A stretch of DNA of 64,000 bases from Bacteroidales bacterium (GCA_015060405.1 SUYN01000006.1:35294-99293); one strand, 5' to 3'. Shown: positions 40,732 to 51,400, counted from the stretch's first letter. The notes: generated from the sequence alone by a model not told the origin. Made by a program: numbers and translations.

Positions 40732-40771
40732 CGAAAAGTCACCTGCGGCATTTGGAGCAGGTGACTTTTCG
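40732..40771 (+). terminator. Terminator of the broken Rpn copy (hairpin copy 3, loop inverted)
   Basis: A perfect 15-bp stem (40732-40746 with 40757-40771, core AGTCACCTGC/GCAGGTGACT) encloses loop GGCATTTGGA. This loop is the exact reverse complement of the loop in copy 1 (TCCAAATGCC). Confidence 0.85.
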
Positions 40772-40869
40772 TAAGAGACTGGGAAGGAGGGACTTAGGTG
40801 GCAGCGATGGATTTCGAGGCGCTACGCGCCTTCCGTCTCGCGCCGGGCGGGAGAATTAGACATCAAAAC

Positions 40870-40912
40870 GCATGTCCACATGCCCTTGCTACGCGGGGGC
40901 ACATGGACACGC
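40870..40912 (-). terminator. Strand-specific terminator of the four-gene lipoprotein operon
   Basis: Read on the - strand, a 16-bp stem (40912-40897 with 40885-40870) forms with three G-U pairs and an 11-nt loop, then one base and TTTT. On the + strand the same three positions are C-A mismatches, so the signal works only for the - strand transcript. It lies 9 bp after the stop at 40921. Confidence 0.75.
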
Positions 40913-40920
40913 TAATCAAA

Positions 40921-42903
40921 TTATTCTGATTCTTGGAGACAACGGACCGAGAAGCCGTCCGCCCGAGAGTAGCTGATCGTCGGATAGACGAGGCCACCGT
41001 AGTAGAAGTGCAGGTAGTACGCGTCTTTGCTGCTAGGAGTAACTGACCAATAGTAGCCGTAGTTGCTGACATAGTTCAGTGCCCCATCGCCGCGGTCGCG
41101 ATAACCCGAAGCAGGATACCAGATGGTTGAGGCACTGCCGAAATCACCGGAAAAGTTCATTCCCCTATTTGTACTGTCATAACTTCTGCTGTAAGACGAT
41201 GAAGAACCCTTCGCTGTTGCCCACACACCATTGTCTCCTCCATCTGGTACACGCCAACCAAGTGGACATGGATCATAAATTGTCTTTTCCGACTGCCATA
41301 ACGTATTATCACTAGAAGAATAATGCCAATCATAATCAGTCGAAGAACTGGATTTCACAAAAGTCGTCGGATGAGAGGTAACATAATCAACCGTACCTGT
41401 TGAAGAATCCGAAGACACTGCAGACGGCCAAGTAATCGTTGATTGGGTCTCTACTTTGCTGCTGATTGAAGAAGAACCCAGGAACGGATCCTTACGGCCC
41501 CACTGATAAAGGAGACCAAGAGCACCGACATCTCCAGGAGTAGCACTTGTTGCACCTAAATTGCGATCCATCATCGTACCAGCATTGTTGTTATAAACAT
41601 GACCCTCTGGCTGGTCCGTCAACCAGATGTGCCATGACCAAAGGATCTCCCCCGATGCATCCTTAGCCGCGATAACGGCATTACCTTCCTTATAAGTGTT
41701 CGCTGTCTTGAAATATATCTGACCATTATAGTACTTCAGACCTGATATCAGACTGCCTTTAAAAACATATTCATCAGTACCATAAGTTTCCCAGAGTAAC
41801 TCAGCAGAAACGACATCACCAACAGACTCATCACTATTTCCTTTTACCGGCAGTATGCTATATGTTCCTGCATTGGAAACTATGTAGCTATTTGCCGTTC
41901 CCATATCTGACAACGACTTGGCTTGTGAGATAGAGAAACTGCCATCAACTGAATTCTTATCCTTAATACATCGTAACGGGCACGTTGCTGAAGTACTACC
42001 CGACGATACGATATTATTTAAAGATATATAGTTGGAGGCATACCTAACACTACGATTTACACGAGAGGAATCCCACAAATAACTATCTCCCCAGTAGTTT
42101 ATGCCACCACCCTCCTGAGGTAAACCTCTAAAAGGATACCAAGCAGTATTTACACCGTCATAAATAAAACACTCACCATTCTCTGACATTTCCTCTGTAT
42201 ACTGTAAGCAGGCATAAGCCTCTCGTGGCGCTACTCGATATCCTTGAGGGCATGGATCATACATGGTTTTTTGATTCGGTGACCAGAGATCTGGTTCACG
42301 AGTCCAATGTGCCAAAACAGTAGGGTTCTGAATAGACTGATCAATGGTATATACATCACTTGTAGATGTAAAATTACCTGAAGAAAATGGATCCTTTCTT
42401 CCCCACTGATAGTCTATACCACATGACTCTTTCCACTCCTCACCAACACCTTGATCTCCTCGCGTGGCCCCAAGATGTCTATCTTGAACTACAAAAGAAG
42501 ACTTACCATCCGCATAAATATGATCAACAGGGGTATCAGTTACCCATATATGCCAACTCCACAGAATCATACCATTTGCATCCTTTGCTGCAATCAAAGC
42601 ATTGCCTTCATTAAGATCATCGGATAACATGAATATAGCCTGATGATTAACTAACGATATCGATGATAAAATTGTTCCTAATTCGGCTTTCCTCATATAA
42701 CTATCAGTTTCCCATAAAACTTCTAATACAGATATACTTCCCACCGATTCTGTGCTATTTCCCTTTACAGTACAATCAAAGCTATAAGTTGCTGAAAGAG
42801 GGGCAATCTGATAACAATTTGACGTTCCATTTAGACTTAAATATATGGTTTCATCTGTATATTTAGTTATAAATGTATTAATCGAACTATTACTCTCCCC
42901 CCC
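40921..42903 (-). CDS. 3' part of frameshifted giant lipoprotein gene: two FISUMP domains
   Basis: About 660 codons in a frame that joins the upstream 42890-45013 frame at a run of seven G. There is no signal peptide or proper start here; the open frame that runs upstream to 43035 is an out-of-frame reading of the neighbouring Fn3-like domain. The coding part begins NSSINTFITKY, then FISUMP domain A (NCYQIAPLSATYSF, WSWHIW, VVQDRHLGATRGDQG, YQWGRKDPF) and FISUMP domain B (ANSYIVSNAGTYSI, ILWSWHIW, MMDRNLGATSATPGD, YDPCPLGWRVPDGG), ending SVRCLQESE. All FISUMP landmarks are intact, so coding constraint seems recent. It is the last part of the operon starting at 54402. Confidence 0.85.
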   Translation of the reverse strand, partial: GGESNSSINTFITKYTDETIYLSLNGTSNCYQIAPLSATYSFDCTVKGNSTESVGSISVLEVLWETDSYMRKAELGTILSSISLVNHQAIFMLSDDLNEGNALIAAKDANGMILWSWHIWVTDTPVDHIYADGKSSFVVQDRHLGATRGDQGVGEEWKESCGIDYQWGRKDPFSSGNFTSTSDVYTIDQSIQNPTVLAHWTREPDLWSPNQKTMYDPCPQGYRVAPREAYACLQYTEEMSENGECFIYDGVNTAWYPFRGLPQEGGGINYWGDSYLWDSSRVNRSVRYASNYISLNNIVSSGSTSATCPLRCIKDKNSVDGSFSISQAKSLSDMGTANSYIVSNAGTYSILPVKGNSDESVGDVVSAELLWETYGTDEYVFKGSLISGLKYYNGQIYFKTANTYKEGNAVIAAKDASGEILWSWHIWLTDQPEGHVYNNNAGTMMDRNLGATSATPGDVGALGLLYQWGRKDPFLGSSSISSKVETQSTITWPSAVSSDSSTGTVDYVTSHPTTFVKSSSSTDYDWHYSSSDNTLWQSEKTIYDPCPLGWRVPDGGDNGVWATAKGSSSSYSRSYDSTNRGMNFSGDFGSASTIWYPASGYRDRGDGALNYVSNYGYYWSVTPSSKDAYYLHFYYGGLVYPTISYSRADGFSVRCLQESE

Positions 42904-45013
42904 TCGAGTTAACAGCATAGGCTTTGACATAGTACTTTGTCGCATTTGGAAGGCCGGACAGATCATATGAGAATTCTCCTCCACCTTCGCCACACTGGAC
43001 TTTTGTTCCGTCACTGAGGTCTGGGGTCTGACCATAGATAAAACCTCTCTCTGTTACAGGGGATACGCCTTCTGACTTGACATTTCCCACAAACTTTGCA
43101 GATGAAGTCGTTATGTCTTCAATTGCATTGATCCTCACCTGAGGATATGAAATGTCGACGTAGCCATCGTCTTTTGTACAACGAACAGCGAATCCGTAGG
43201 CACGGGCATCTGAATTCGTCCTATTGAAACTGCTGCCATAGAAGTATAGGTCGAAAGCATTTTGCCCAGTCGGTGAAACTGACCAATAGTGACCATCTAC
43301 ACCGACAGATTTCACATTTCCATTGCTTCTATCAAGATAACCTGCCGCTGGATACCAAGTAGTTTCGGGAGATGTGATTTCAAATGACCGTCCTTTATTG
43401 ACATCGTCAAATGCTGTATTTGTAAAGCCTGCTAGCGCCCACACGCCTTCTGAACCACCATCTGGGACACGCCAACCAGACGGACAAGGGTCATAGACAG
43501 TCTTGGCTGACTGCCAGCGTGAATCATCTGTAGAAGAGTCCCCTGTGTAATACCAGTCATAATTGGAACCATTATACTTAATGAACACGGTCGGATTCAG
43601 CACTGAATAGCCAATCGTTCCATTTGTAGCATCAGATGACACTGGCGATGGCCAGGTGATAGTAGATTCCCTTTGAGTGCTGCTTTCTATCGATACTGCC
43701 CCCAAGAACGGATCCTTACGACCCCACTGGTACAGAAGTCCCAATGCTCCCACATCACCAGGGGCTGCACTTGTTGCGCCCAAGTTGCGGTCCATCAATA
43801 TTCCTGCGTTGTTATTATAGACCTGCTCCTCAGGCTGATCGGTCATCCAGATGTGCCAAGACCAGAGGATGTTCCCTTCTGAATCTTTTGCTGCAATCAC
43901 TGCATTACCTTCATCGCCTGATGTAAGGAATTTCAACATTCCTGTAGAGGCATCATAGCCACATCCGTTTATAAGTTTATGGTTATCCGCCCATAAGAGC
44001 TCAGCTGAGGCTGGGGCAATCTCTGGCGAGTTAGTATGGTAGTTATTATTTGCAGGGAAACCGAATTCTCCGTTACCAATCACTGTCGCATCGAATGAGT
44101 AATAACCTCCCTGAGTGACTATATAACTGTTTGCAGTACCTCTTTCGCTGAGGTCAGTGAAATTCGTAGCAGTGTTCTCAAACGCAAAAGAAGCGGCGTT
44201 GGTTACGATAGAGCGCTTGATTTTCAGCTGCTTGTCTGTTGACTTCTCCATAAACTGACCGTCAGTGGTGCTGATAATCAGTTTGAATCCATTATATGTA
44301 CCCGGAGGCAGCACAAAGTGGAAGCTTGTAGGTGTTCCGCTGAGTTGAACACCTTCTCCGCAATCGAGGATAATAAAGTTATCCGCGACATCGCCCATTT
44401 GAAGAACCGGATAGTCACCGTAATCTGGATCGACAGTACCATCTCCACTCACCTTATCATTCGCATTAGCTTGAAAAATAATTGACCTGACCTTTTCATT
44501 TCCTGTCAACTGAACTGCCAACGCGCCACACAGATTCATAAAGTGCAGTGGCTCTGCGTGGTTACCCTTACCGACCATAGGCGCTGCACTGCCATCAAAA
44601 GAATTGGGCTTATATGTCTGCTTCGAAGGAATGGTTACATTGACGCTGCTGCTCATCTGCTGATTGTCTCTGTAGGGATATATGGCATAATACATGATAT
44701 CCTGATTAACAGAACCCTCAAAGACACCGCTTGCGGCAGGCTCTTCCAATACATTCTCAAAGCGCTGATATCGTCCGTTATATGTTGCTATGCCGATGAC
44801 ATCCTCAGGCTCCCATAGGACGCCTCGGAAGCCGTCTACTTCATTCTCATCCAACACCGTCCTGGTTGCCGGATTGCCATCCTCAACCATAGCGGTAAAC
44901 ACCATATGGACAAGGTTGTCATCTTCTGTCTCTATGGATTCTTCCTCGAACATACATCCTGTGAGGAGACCCAAGCCAAGAAGGCACCATATATAATAAA
45001 TGTATCTTTTCAT
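42890..45013 (-). CDS. 5' part of frameshifted giant lipoprotein gene: fimbrillin-like, FISUMP and Fn3-like domains
   Basis: 707 codons from ATG 45013 (MKRYIYY), which gives a lipoprotein signal with lipobox LLTGC and the acidic surface-export stretch MFEEESIETEDD; the TTG four codons upstream is not needed. Residues about 30-300 are a fimbrillin/Mfa-like domain (VLWEPEDVIGIATYN, YYAIYPYRDN, PMVGKG, LHFMNLCGALAVQLTG). A FISUMP domain (about 305-610) and an Fn3-like unit (TSSAKFVGNVKSEG, TERGFIYG, YYVKAYAVN) follow. The frame stops at TAA just after the G7 tract; with six G it would run on into 40921-42903 for a protein of about 1365 residues. It begins 19 bp after the 45033 gene. Confidence 0.85.
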   Translation of the reverse strand: MKRYIYYIWCLLGLGLLTGCMFEEESIETEDDNLVHMVFTAMVEDGNPATRTVLDENEVDGFRGVLWEPEDVIGIATYNGRYQRFENVLEEPAASGVFEGSVNQDIMYYAIYPYRDNQQMSSSVNVTIPSKQTYKPNSFDGSAAPMVGKGNHAEPLHFMNLCGALAVQLTGNEKVRSIIFQANANDKVSGDGTVDPDYGDYPVLQMGDVADNFIILDCGEGVQLSGTPTSFHFVLPPGTYNGFKLIISTTDGQFMEKSTDKQLKIKRSIVTNAASFAFENTATNFTDLSERGTANSYIVTQGGYYSFDATVIGNGEFGFPANNNYHTNSPEIAPASAELLWADNHKLINGCGYDASTGMLKFLTSGDEGNAVIAAKDSEGNILWSWHIWMTDQPEEQVYNNNAGILMDRNLGATSAAPGDVGALGLLYQWGRKDPFLGAVSIESSTQRESTITWPSPVSSDATNGTIGYSVLNPTVFIKYNGSNYDWYYTGDSSTDDSRWQSAKTVYDPCPSGWRVPDGGSEGVWALAGFTNTAFDDVNKGRSFEITSPETTWYPAAGYLDRSNGNVKSVGVDGHYWSVSPTGQNAFDLYFYGSSFNRTNSDARAYGFAVRCTKDDGYVDISYPQVRINAIEDITTSSAKFVGNVKSEGVSPVTERGFIYGQTPDLSDGTKVQCGEGGGEFSYDLSGLPNATKYYVKAYAVNSRGGE
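42897..42903 (-). repeat. G7 homopolymer at the frameshift in the giant lipoprotein gene
   Basis: Seven C on the + strand (seven G in the coding strand), inside codons Ser-Arg-Gly. Loss of one G, or gain of two, restores the full frame. Such tracts are slippage sites in surface-protein genes, but they are also common sequencing errors. Confidence 0.85.
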
Positions 45014-45032
45014 ACTTTCAACCAATTACAGA

Positions 45033-48000
45033 TTACCACTCAAAATCTTCGGAGCCGTAGCCTTCGTTATCGGCGGCGGCATTTGTCCATACCTCTCTGA
45101 TTTCACCATAACGGAGATTATGTCCACCCCGAGCATAAGTTCTCACCCAATATCTTGTCTTAGGTTTGAGACCTGTCACAGTGACAGTGAATTCACCGGC
45201 TGAGACAGTGTCGGCATTGACCACGTGACAATTAGCCTTACCAAGTTTCGGAGTGGAATCATCTGCACTATAAACGACTCCGATGACATCCATTGCTGTT
45301 CCATCATCTATGGTCAGTTCGCCAGGAATGCCGAGATGTAAGGCTCCTATATATATGTCTTCCTTAGCACCAGTATATACGGTAAATTCTGCATCCTTCA
45401 TGCATCTTATGACACTTCCATTGTATTCAGAGGCTCCGTAATCAAGGCTTACGTCAGATGCCACACGGAGGATTCTTGTACGGGTTGCATACCATACACT
45501 CGCTACCTGATTGGCTTCATACAGATTGCCGTAATAGTCCATATAACCGGAATAAGGATAATACGCCGCCGGTTCAGAAAGCGGAGGATTGAAGAAAGCA
45601 CCGTTATTGATGTAGCTGATGGTGCTGAATCCTCCCCAGGCATCCGTATCAAGATCCGGTATACGCCATCCATACGGACAAGGGTCGTACATAGTCTTAT
45701 GAATGCCCCAATAATCAAGGTCATCATTCCATCCGGAACCCTTGATAAAGTGGCTTGGATGCGCCTCCGCATAGTTGTAATTATTATAGTTCGAGTTGTT
45801 GTCCACAAACTGGATGGCATCTTCAGGATAAGTTGCAGCATGAGTATTCTCAGTGATATTTCCACACCCCACAAACGGATCCTTACGTCCCCATTGGTAG
45901 AAGAGTCCATAAGAGCGGACATCACCCGGAGTCACACTAAGAGCTCCAAGGTTTCTGTCCATCATCAACGCACCATTCTGATACAGCTGTGCATTAAGCT
46001 CCATGTCTGCATCCACAGCCCAGATGTGCCAGCTCCAGAGAATCTTTCCCGCACTCTTCACTGCGATGAGGGCATTGCCCGGGGTAAAGTCTGCCGGGGT
46101 TGTGAATGTAACATAGCCGTTCTCAAGAGCTACTGACGCTATCACTGCACCCTGGGTCACAGCATCTGAAGTGTTGAGGGTTTCCCAAACAACCGCGACT
46201 GTTTCAGCGCTTACTGGTTCAGTGCTGTTACCCTTCACGGTCGCATTGAACTTATAGGTACCGGCCTGTGAGATTATGTAGCAGTTTGCTGTTCCTTCTG
46301 CAGAGAGATCAGTAACACCGGATACATCTGCAGTCGTAAATGATTTTACCTCGCTATAGATAGTATCGTCTCCAACTTTAGCAAAAGCTCTCACATAGTA
46401 CTTGGTCATTCCACTCAATTCATTAAGATCTATAGAGAATGATCCCTGTCCTGCTCCACATTCTTTCGTAACCACATCTGACGCGGCAAGTTTCTTGTCT
46501 ACGCCGTACACAAAACCACGGCTTTTCACCTCCTTCCTTCCTGAAGAATAAGCATAGCCGCACAATGTCGCGGATGACGATGTGACATTGTCAATGCCCT
46601 CAACCAACACCAAAGCTGCATCTGCGTCTTCGTCTTTGGCGCATCGGACATTGAACCCATAAGCAAAATTGCTGGTAGTAGCCGGCTCAATCCAACCACT
46701 CCCGAAACCCAGGTTAGTCTGTAAATCAGAAGACCACATGTAAGAATGGCTTGATTCACTATAGTCACCATAGTTACTGATGTAATTTGTCGACGGGTAC
46801 CAGGACACTTGCTGACCGTCGTAAAGGAAATGCCATCCTTGATCGTAATCTCCCGAGACATTGAATTCTTCTCTACTTCTAGAATATCCACCTGTCTTGG
46901 TCATACCATGCCAGATGTCTTTTGAAGGCACCCTATAGCCTAATGGACACGGATCATAAATTGTCTTCCGGGTACGTGACCACAGGTTACTATTCGAGTC
47001 TGAATTCCATATTGTACCATTGTATGCATAAACGTCTGGCGATGACACGGATTCCTGAACACTGAACGGGACGTCTTGTCTAGTATATAAACCTCTGACA
47101 AACGGATCCTTTCTACCCCACTGATAGTATACTCCCATAGACTCTTTCCACTGATCATCCACTCCCCTGTCCGCACGAGTCGCTCCGAGGTTTCTGTCCT
47201 GTACTGTAAAAGTACCGATAGAGTTCACATAGGTCTGATCCACTGGGACGTCCGTACACCATATATGCCAGCTCCAAAGGATGTTTCCGTCTGCATCCTT
47301 GACTACAATCAAGGCATTTCCTTCCTTTCCTGTCGAGTAGAACCTGACTTTGTTATCCTTCAGTTCAACACCGAGCAGAAGATTAGGTCTGTCCTCCCAC
47401 AGCAATTCTGCAGACACTGGAGAGATGGTCACATCTTCTGTATGGAAGTTCGCTCCAGCTATAAGACCGAACTCACCGTTTCCTATTACATCTGAATCAA
47501 ACTCGTAGGATCCAGTTCCGGAAACGATGTAGCAATTTGCCCATCCTTCTTCACTAAGATCCAGATAAACATTCTCGACATAATCAAGAGCAGAAGTCGG
47601 CTTCACGTGAGAACGTGTGACTGTCAATGGTTTTGTACCTTCCTTGATCATAATTTTATCATCAGATGTCCGGATGATTATGCGGAAGTTGTTGTACTCC
47701 GCAGGAGGTAGAACAAAGTAGAATGGAGTAGCTTGCTGACTAAGCTGCACAGGAGTGTCACAAAGCAGGATCACAGAGGTCTGGCCTTCCTCTAGTTCTA
47801 TGACCGGGTCCGCCTCATATGTCATATTGACACCGTAAGTACCGCTGACCGGCACATTATTCCCAGATATATCCTCTGCCAGGAAGGTAATCGAACTGAC
47901 GGTTTCCTCACCAGTCAGCTGCAGTGCAAGAAGACCGCAAAGGTTCTGGAAATCAAAGGACTCCCCTCGAGCAGCTTTTGCAACCATCGGAGCTGCCTTC

Positions 48001-48443
48001 GGATCGAATGAGCCAGCCACATATCTCTGTTCCTGCGGAATGGTGAATATGAAGGTACCCTTAGAGTTCTTCAATGTCTCAGAATAAGGATAAAATGCAT
48101 AGTATTCAGCTACCATCGGTATTGCACCATGGAAAACCGCAGTTTCCGAAGCTGACTCGACATCAGTCACAAACTCATTCACAGGCTCATTTTCTCCCAT
48201 ATTAGAACGTACTGCAACAATACCGATATTATCCGACGGCATCCAGACCGTACGCATCGAGGCATCTGAAAGCGAGCCTTCCAATGCAGTCTTGGTTTGG
48301 GAGTCGGCTTCGATTGTAGCAGTGACAGACAAAGGAAGTTTCTCCAGTTCCTGTCCACCGCCAAGATCATCCTCGTTCATCTGTACGCAAGACCATAGTG
48401 CGGACAGAGCTGCTATAAACAATGTATTATTCTTCAGTTTCAT
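45033..48443 (-). CDS. Large surface lipoprotein: fimbrillin-like, two FISUMP and Fn3-like domains
   Basis: 1136 residues from ATG 48443 (MKLKNNTLF); the earlier ATG overlaps the upstream gene and would spoil the signal. Lipobox ALWSC, then VQMNEDD. The fimbrillin/Mfa-like domain covers about 30-305 (TVWMPSDNIGIVAV, YYAFYPYSE, APMVAKAA, FDFQNLCGLLALQLTG). FISUMP 1 (WHIW near 392) is the VQDRNLGATRADRG subtype; an Fn3-like unit follows (TSSSATLCGYAYSSGRKEVKSRGF); FISUMP 2 (near 806) is the MMDRNLGALSVTPGD subtype. A last Fn3-like unit (about 1020-1125) ends in GSEDFEW. Third gene of the operon, 13 bp after its neighbour. Role in adhesion is inferred from the domains and the surface signal. Confidence 0.82.
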   Translation of the reverse strand: MKLKNNTLFIAALSALWSCVQMNEDDLGGGQELEKLPLSVTATIEADSQTKTALEGSLSDASMRTVWMPSDNIGIVAVRSNMGENEPVNEFVTDVESASETAVFHGAIPMVAEYYAFYPYSETLKNSKGTFIFTIPQEQRYVAGSFDPKAAPMVAKAARGESFDFQNLCGLLALQLTGEETVSSITFLAEDISGNNVPVSGTYGVNMTYEADPVIELEEGQTSVILLCDTPVQLSQQATPFYFVLPPAEYNNFRIIIRTSDDKIMIKEGTKPLTVTRSHVKPTSALDYVENVYLDLSEEGWANCYIVSGTGSYEFDSDVIGNGEFGLIAGANFHTEDVTISPVSAELLWEDRPNLLLGVELKDNKVRFYSTGKEGNALIVVKDADGNILWSWHIWCTDVPVDQTYVNSIGTFTVQDRNLGATRADRGVDDQWKESMGVYYQWGRKDPFVRGLYTRQDVPFSVQESVSSPDVYAYNGTIWNSDSNSNLWSRTRKTIYDPCPLGYRVPSKDIWHGMTKTGGYSRSREEFNVSGDYDQGWHFLYDGQQVSWYPSTNYISNYGDYSESSHSYMWSSDLQTNLGFGSGWIEPATTSNFAYGFNVRCAKDEDADAALVLVEGIDNVTSSSATLCGYAYSSGRKEVKSRGFVYGVDKKLAASDVVTKECGAGQGSFSIDLNELSGMTKYYVRAFAKVGDDTIYSEVKSFTTADVSGVTDLSAEGTANCYIISQAGTYKFNATVKGNSTEPVSAETVAVVWETLNTSDAVTQGAVIASVALENGYVTFTTPADFTPGNALIAVKSAGKILWSWHIWAVDADMELNAQLYQNGALMMDRNLGALSVTPGDVRSYGLFYQWGRKDPFVGCGNITENTHAATYPEDAIQFVDNNSNYNNYNYAEAHPSHFIKGSGWNDDLDYWGIHKTMYDPCPYGWRIPDLDTDAWGGFSTISYINNGAFFNPPLSEPAAYYPYSGYMDYYGNLYEANQVASVWYATRTRILRVASDVSLDYGASEYNGSVIRCMKDAEFTVYTGAKEDIYIGALHLGIPGELTIDDGTAMDVIGVVYSADDSTPKLGKANCHVVNADTVSAGEFTVTVTGLKPKTRYWVRTYARGGHNLRYGEIREVWTNAAADNEGYGSEDFEW

Positions 48444-48456
48444 GATTCCTCCGTCT

Positions 48457-51400
48457 TTACCATTCATACTCATCATCTACGATATAGTCATCACCGCTAC
48501 CCGTTTCGCCGGAATCGTTGATTTTCATGCAGCGGACGGTGTGTTCATATTCCTTAGAACTTGAATGCGTATTATCGTGACTGCTTCCCCTATACATATA
48601 CATAGTGTATGGATATGCATCGTTCTGTGCAGTTGTGCAAGACCAGCTATACACATCTTCACCGACATAGCCGACATATGAGGTTCGTGTCGTATAGCCT
48701 GTTCCAGGATAGAAAGCCGCTGGGGTTGAATACGGTTCCTCAAAATAATGTCCATCATCTTTGTAGACATGTGAATCTATTCCTTCCCATACACCTGGGG
48801 CTCCATCCGGAACACGCCAGCCGACAGGGCATGGATCGTAGATCGTTTTATTCCATGACCAAGAGCCCGCCGGATTAACGAGATATGGAACCTCGGTCGG
48901 ATTCTGAATTGTATACTCGATGCTCTGCATCTCACCTGAGTCAGTATATTTCTTGACATCAACAGGGCAGGTAGATATGAAGTTATCTCTGTCATAAGTC
49001 CCCAAAAGCGGATCCTTACGGCCCCACTGATAGAACATTCCGTATACCGATGGATCACCAGGCGTACAGCGAAGTGCTCCAAGGTTTCGGTCCATCATCA
49101 CTGCGCCGCTGATATATGTCTGCGCAGTCACATCCGGATCGAAATCCGTCACCCAGATATGCCAGCTCCAGAGGATCACTCCTGCTGCGTCCTTGACTGC
49201 TATGAGAGCATTTCCATGTTTTGCATCCTCCGGTATTTCAAATACGACATGATTACCTTCAATAGAGGCAGATGTCACAACAGTTCCCTTGACCACCTCT
49301 TCTAAGCTATTATATGTCTCCCAGAGAACCTCTGCAGTGGCAGCTGCACCGACGGACTCATTGCTGTTTCCTTTGACAAGATCAAAGCAGTAGGAAGCGT
49401 TCACAGGGTACACGATGTAGCAGTTAGCCGTTCCGTAGGTATTCAGATCGATGGTACCGCTTCCATTTGGAGTAATGAAGTACAATGTATCTGAACTATA
49501 GAAGACCTTACCGTCAGTTGTCACAGCAAAAGCTCTGATGTAGTACTTGGTCATCGGTGACAACGAGTCAATGGTTTTTGATATATCCCCTATTTTTGCA
49601 TCTGCATAGACGATTCTTCCATTTTCCATTGAAACAGACGGATCTATACCAATGACGTAGCCGCTCTTGTCCACTATAACATTACCTTGAACAGTTACAT
49701 CAGCTGCAGCATAAACTGAAGTTGCCGTCACATCTGAAACGCCCTCAAATGATACAAGTACTGAATGCATCTGCTCGTCTTTCATGCAACGGACATTAAA
49801 CCCGTTACATAGGGCGTATGAACCTTTTAGTTCAAGATAATCGTATGTAAAATGAAGATTTGCGTTCATCTCAGATGCCCATACATAAGTATCGCTATAA
49901 CCTTCCCTTAAATATCCGCCAGTATCAATCCAGCACGATCGAGGATACCAGGTCGTATTTGACTGATCATAAACAAAGTTCCAACCTTCATCAAAAGATC
50001 CCGATGCATTAATTCCATCATTACTGGTTGTTTCTTCAGTCTTCGAGAAGCCCTTCCATATATCTCTAGTCGCTACCCTATAACCTAAAGGACATGGATC
50101 ATAGATAGTCTTCTGAGAGCTTGACCACAAATCTTTGTTATCTCCTGAATTCCAGTTATAACCGTCATAGGCAAAAATATTAGGCGATTCTACCGATTCC
50201 ATAATACTGATTGTATTGCCTTGACGGGTATATTGATCACGTACAAAAGGATCTTTACGTCCCCATTGGTAGTATGCACCTATTGATTCTTTCCATTCAT
50301 CATCTGCCCCCCTATCGGCACGAATCGCTCCTATATGTCTATCCTGAACGATGTAAGTACCTGACGTATTAACATATGTATGCTCTTTCGGCTGATCAGT
50401 ACACCATATATGCCAACTCCAAAGGATAATTCCCGAGGCATCCTTAACAGCTATTAGAGCATTACCTTCAATGCCATCGGTCATAAAATGGACTCTACCA
50501 TCCTTAAGGGTAACTTCTGATACTACATTTTCTCGATCCTGCCAAAGGACCTCAACAGATTCCGGAGAGATATGATAATCATTAGTGTGGTATTCAGCTT
50601 CATCCATCATTCCAAACGCGCCATTTCCGATCACTGTAGCATCAAAAGAATACACACCAAGATCTAAAACTATATAGCAGTTTGAATATCCGTCATAACT
50701 CAAGTCTACATGCTCAACAGTGTTCCTGAACTCAAAAGCAGACGCGTATGTAATGTTTGAACGCCTGATATTGATGTTTTTAGAGGATGACTTCACCATT
50801 CGTTCTCCGTCTGAAGAAGTTATCACCAGCTTGACACCTTTATATTCAGCCGGGGGAAGAATGAAATGGAAGGCAGTCGGTGTGGTCGGATCTAGCCGGA
50901 CTCCGTCTCCGCAGTCAATAGATATCGATGTCGTTGATTGATCCGTAGAAATCATCGGATATACGTCAGATTTCAGATCAACCTTGAACTTTCCGGCAAC
51001 CTTCGCATCATCCCCAGATGCGTTCAGCATAGTCAGGCGCAGATTAGTAATTTTCTGCGTACCTGTCATCTTCACGACAAAACCACCACAAATATTCTTA
51101 AAGTACAGGCTGTCACCGATATTGAACTTTGCCACCATCGGCACAACATCGGTTGCGAAAGTATTCTCCTGATATTTCTGTACCTGAGGGATAGTCAGGG
51201 TCAGGGTCGTATCTGAAGATGAAAATGAAGCATCCTCTGAATATGGATAGAACGCATAATAAGTCTCCAGGCTTTCATACTGGCCATCAAAGACAGCGAC
51301 CGAAGTGGTGTCTTCGCAGATGTTTTCGAATTTTGCCACATTCCTGTTTCCCGTAACACCGATAGCATCATCCGGAAGCCAATGGGTATTTCTCACAGAG

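Larger units (their letters stand above)
38683..40812 (+). repeat. Tandem array of Rpn nuclease units (1195-bp period)
   Basis: The leader beginning AAGAGGCTGGGAGGGAGGG occurs at 38683 and again at 39878, exactly 1195 bp apart, and the two ATGs are also 1195 bp apart, so the 195-bp leaders have no net length change. A third, diverging leader starts at 40773 and fades at about 40812. Unit order is leader, operator/promoter, rpn gene, 3' flank, hairpin, CGT. This is a tandem duplication of a mobile or recombinogenic gene unit. Confidence 0.85.

Noticed and set aside
40921..43035. Independent gene starting at 43035
   Set aside because: Residues upstream of the G7 tract are a wrong-frame reading of the Fn3-like domain of 42890-45013, and no signal peptide is present; the frame is the 3' half of one gene.
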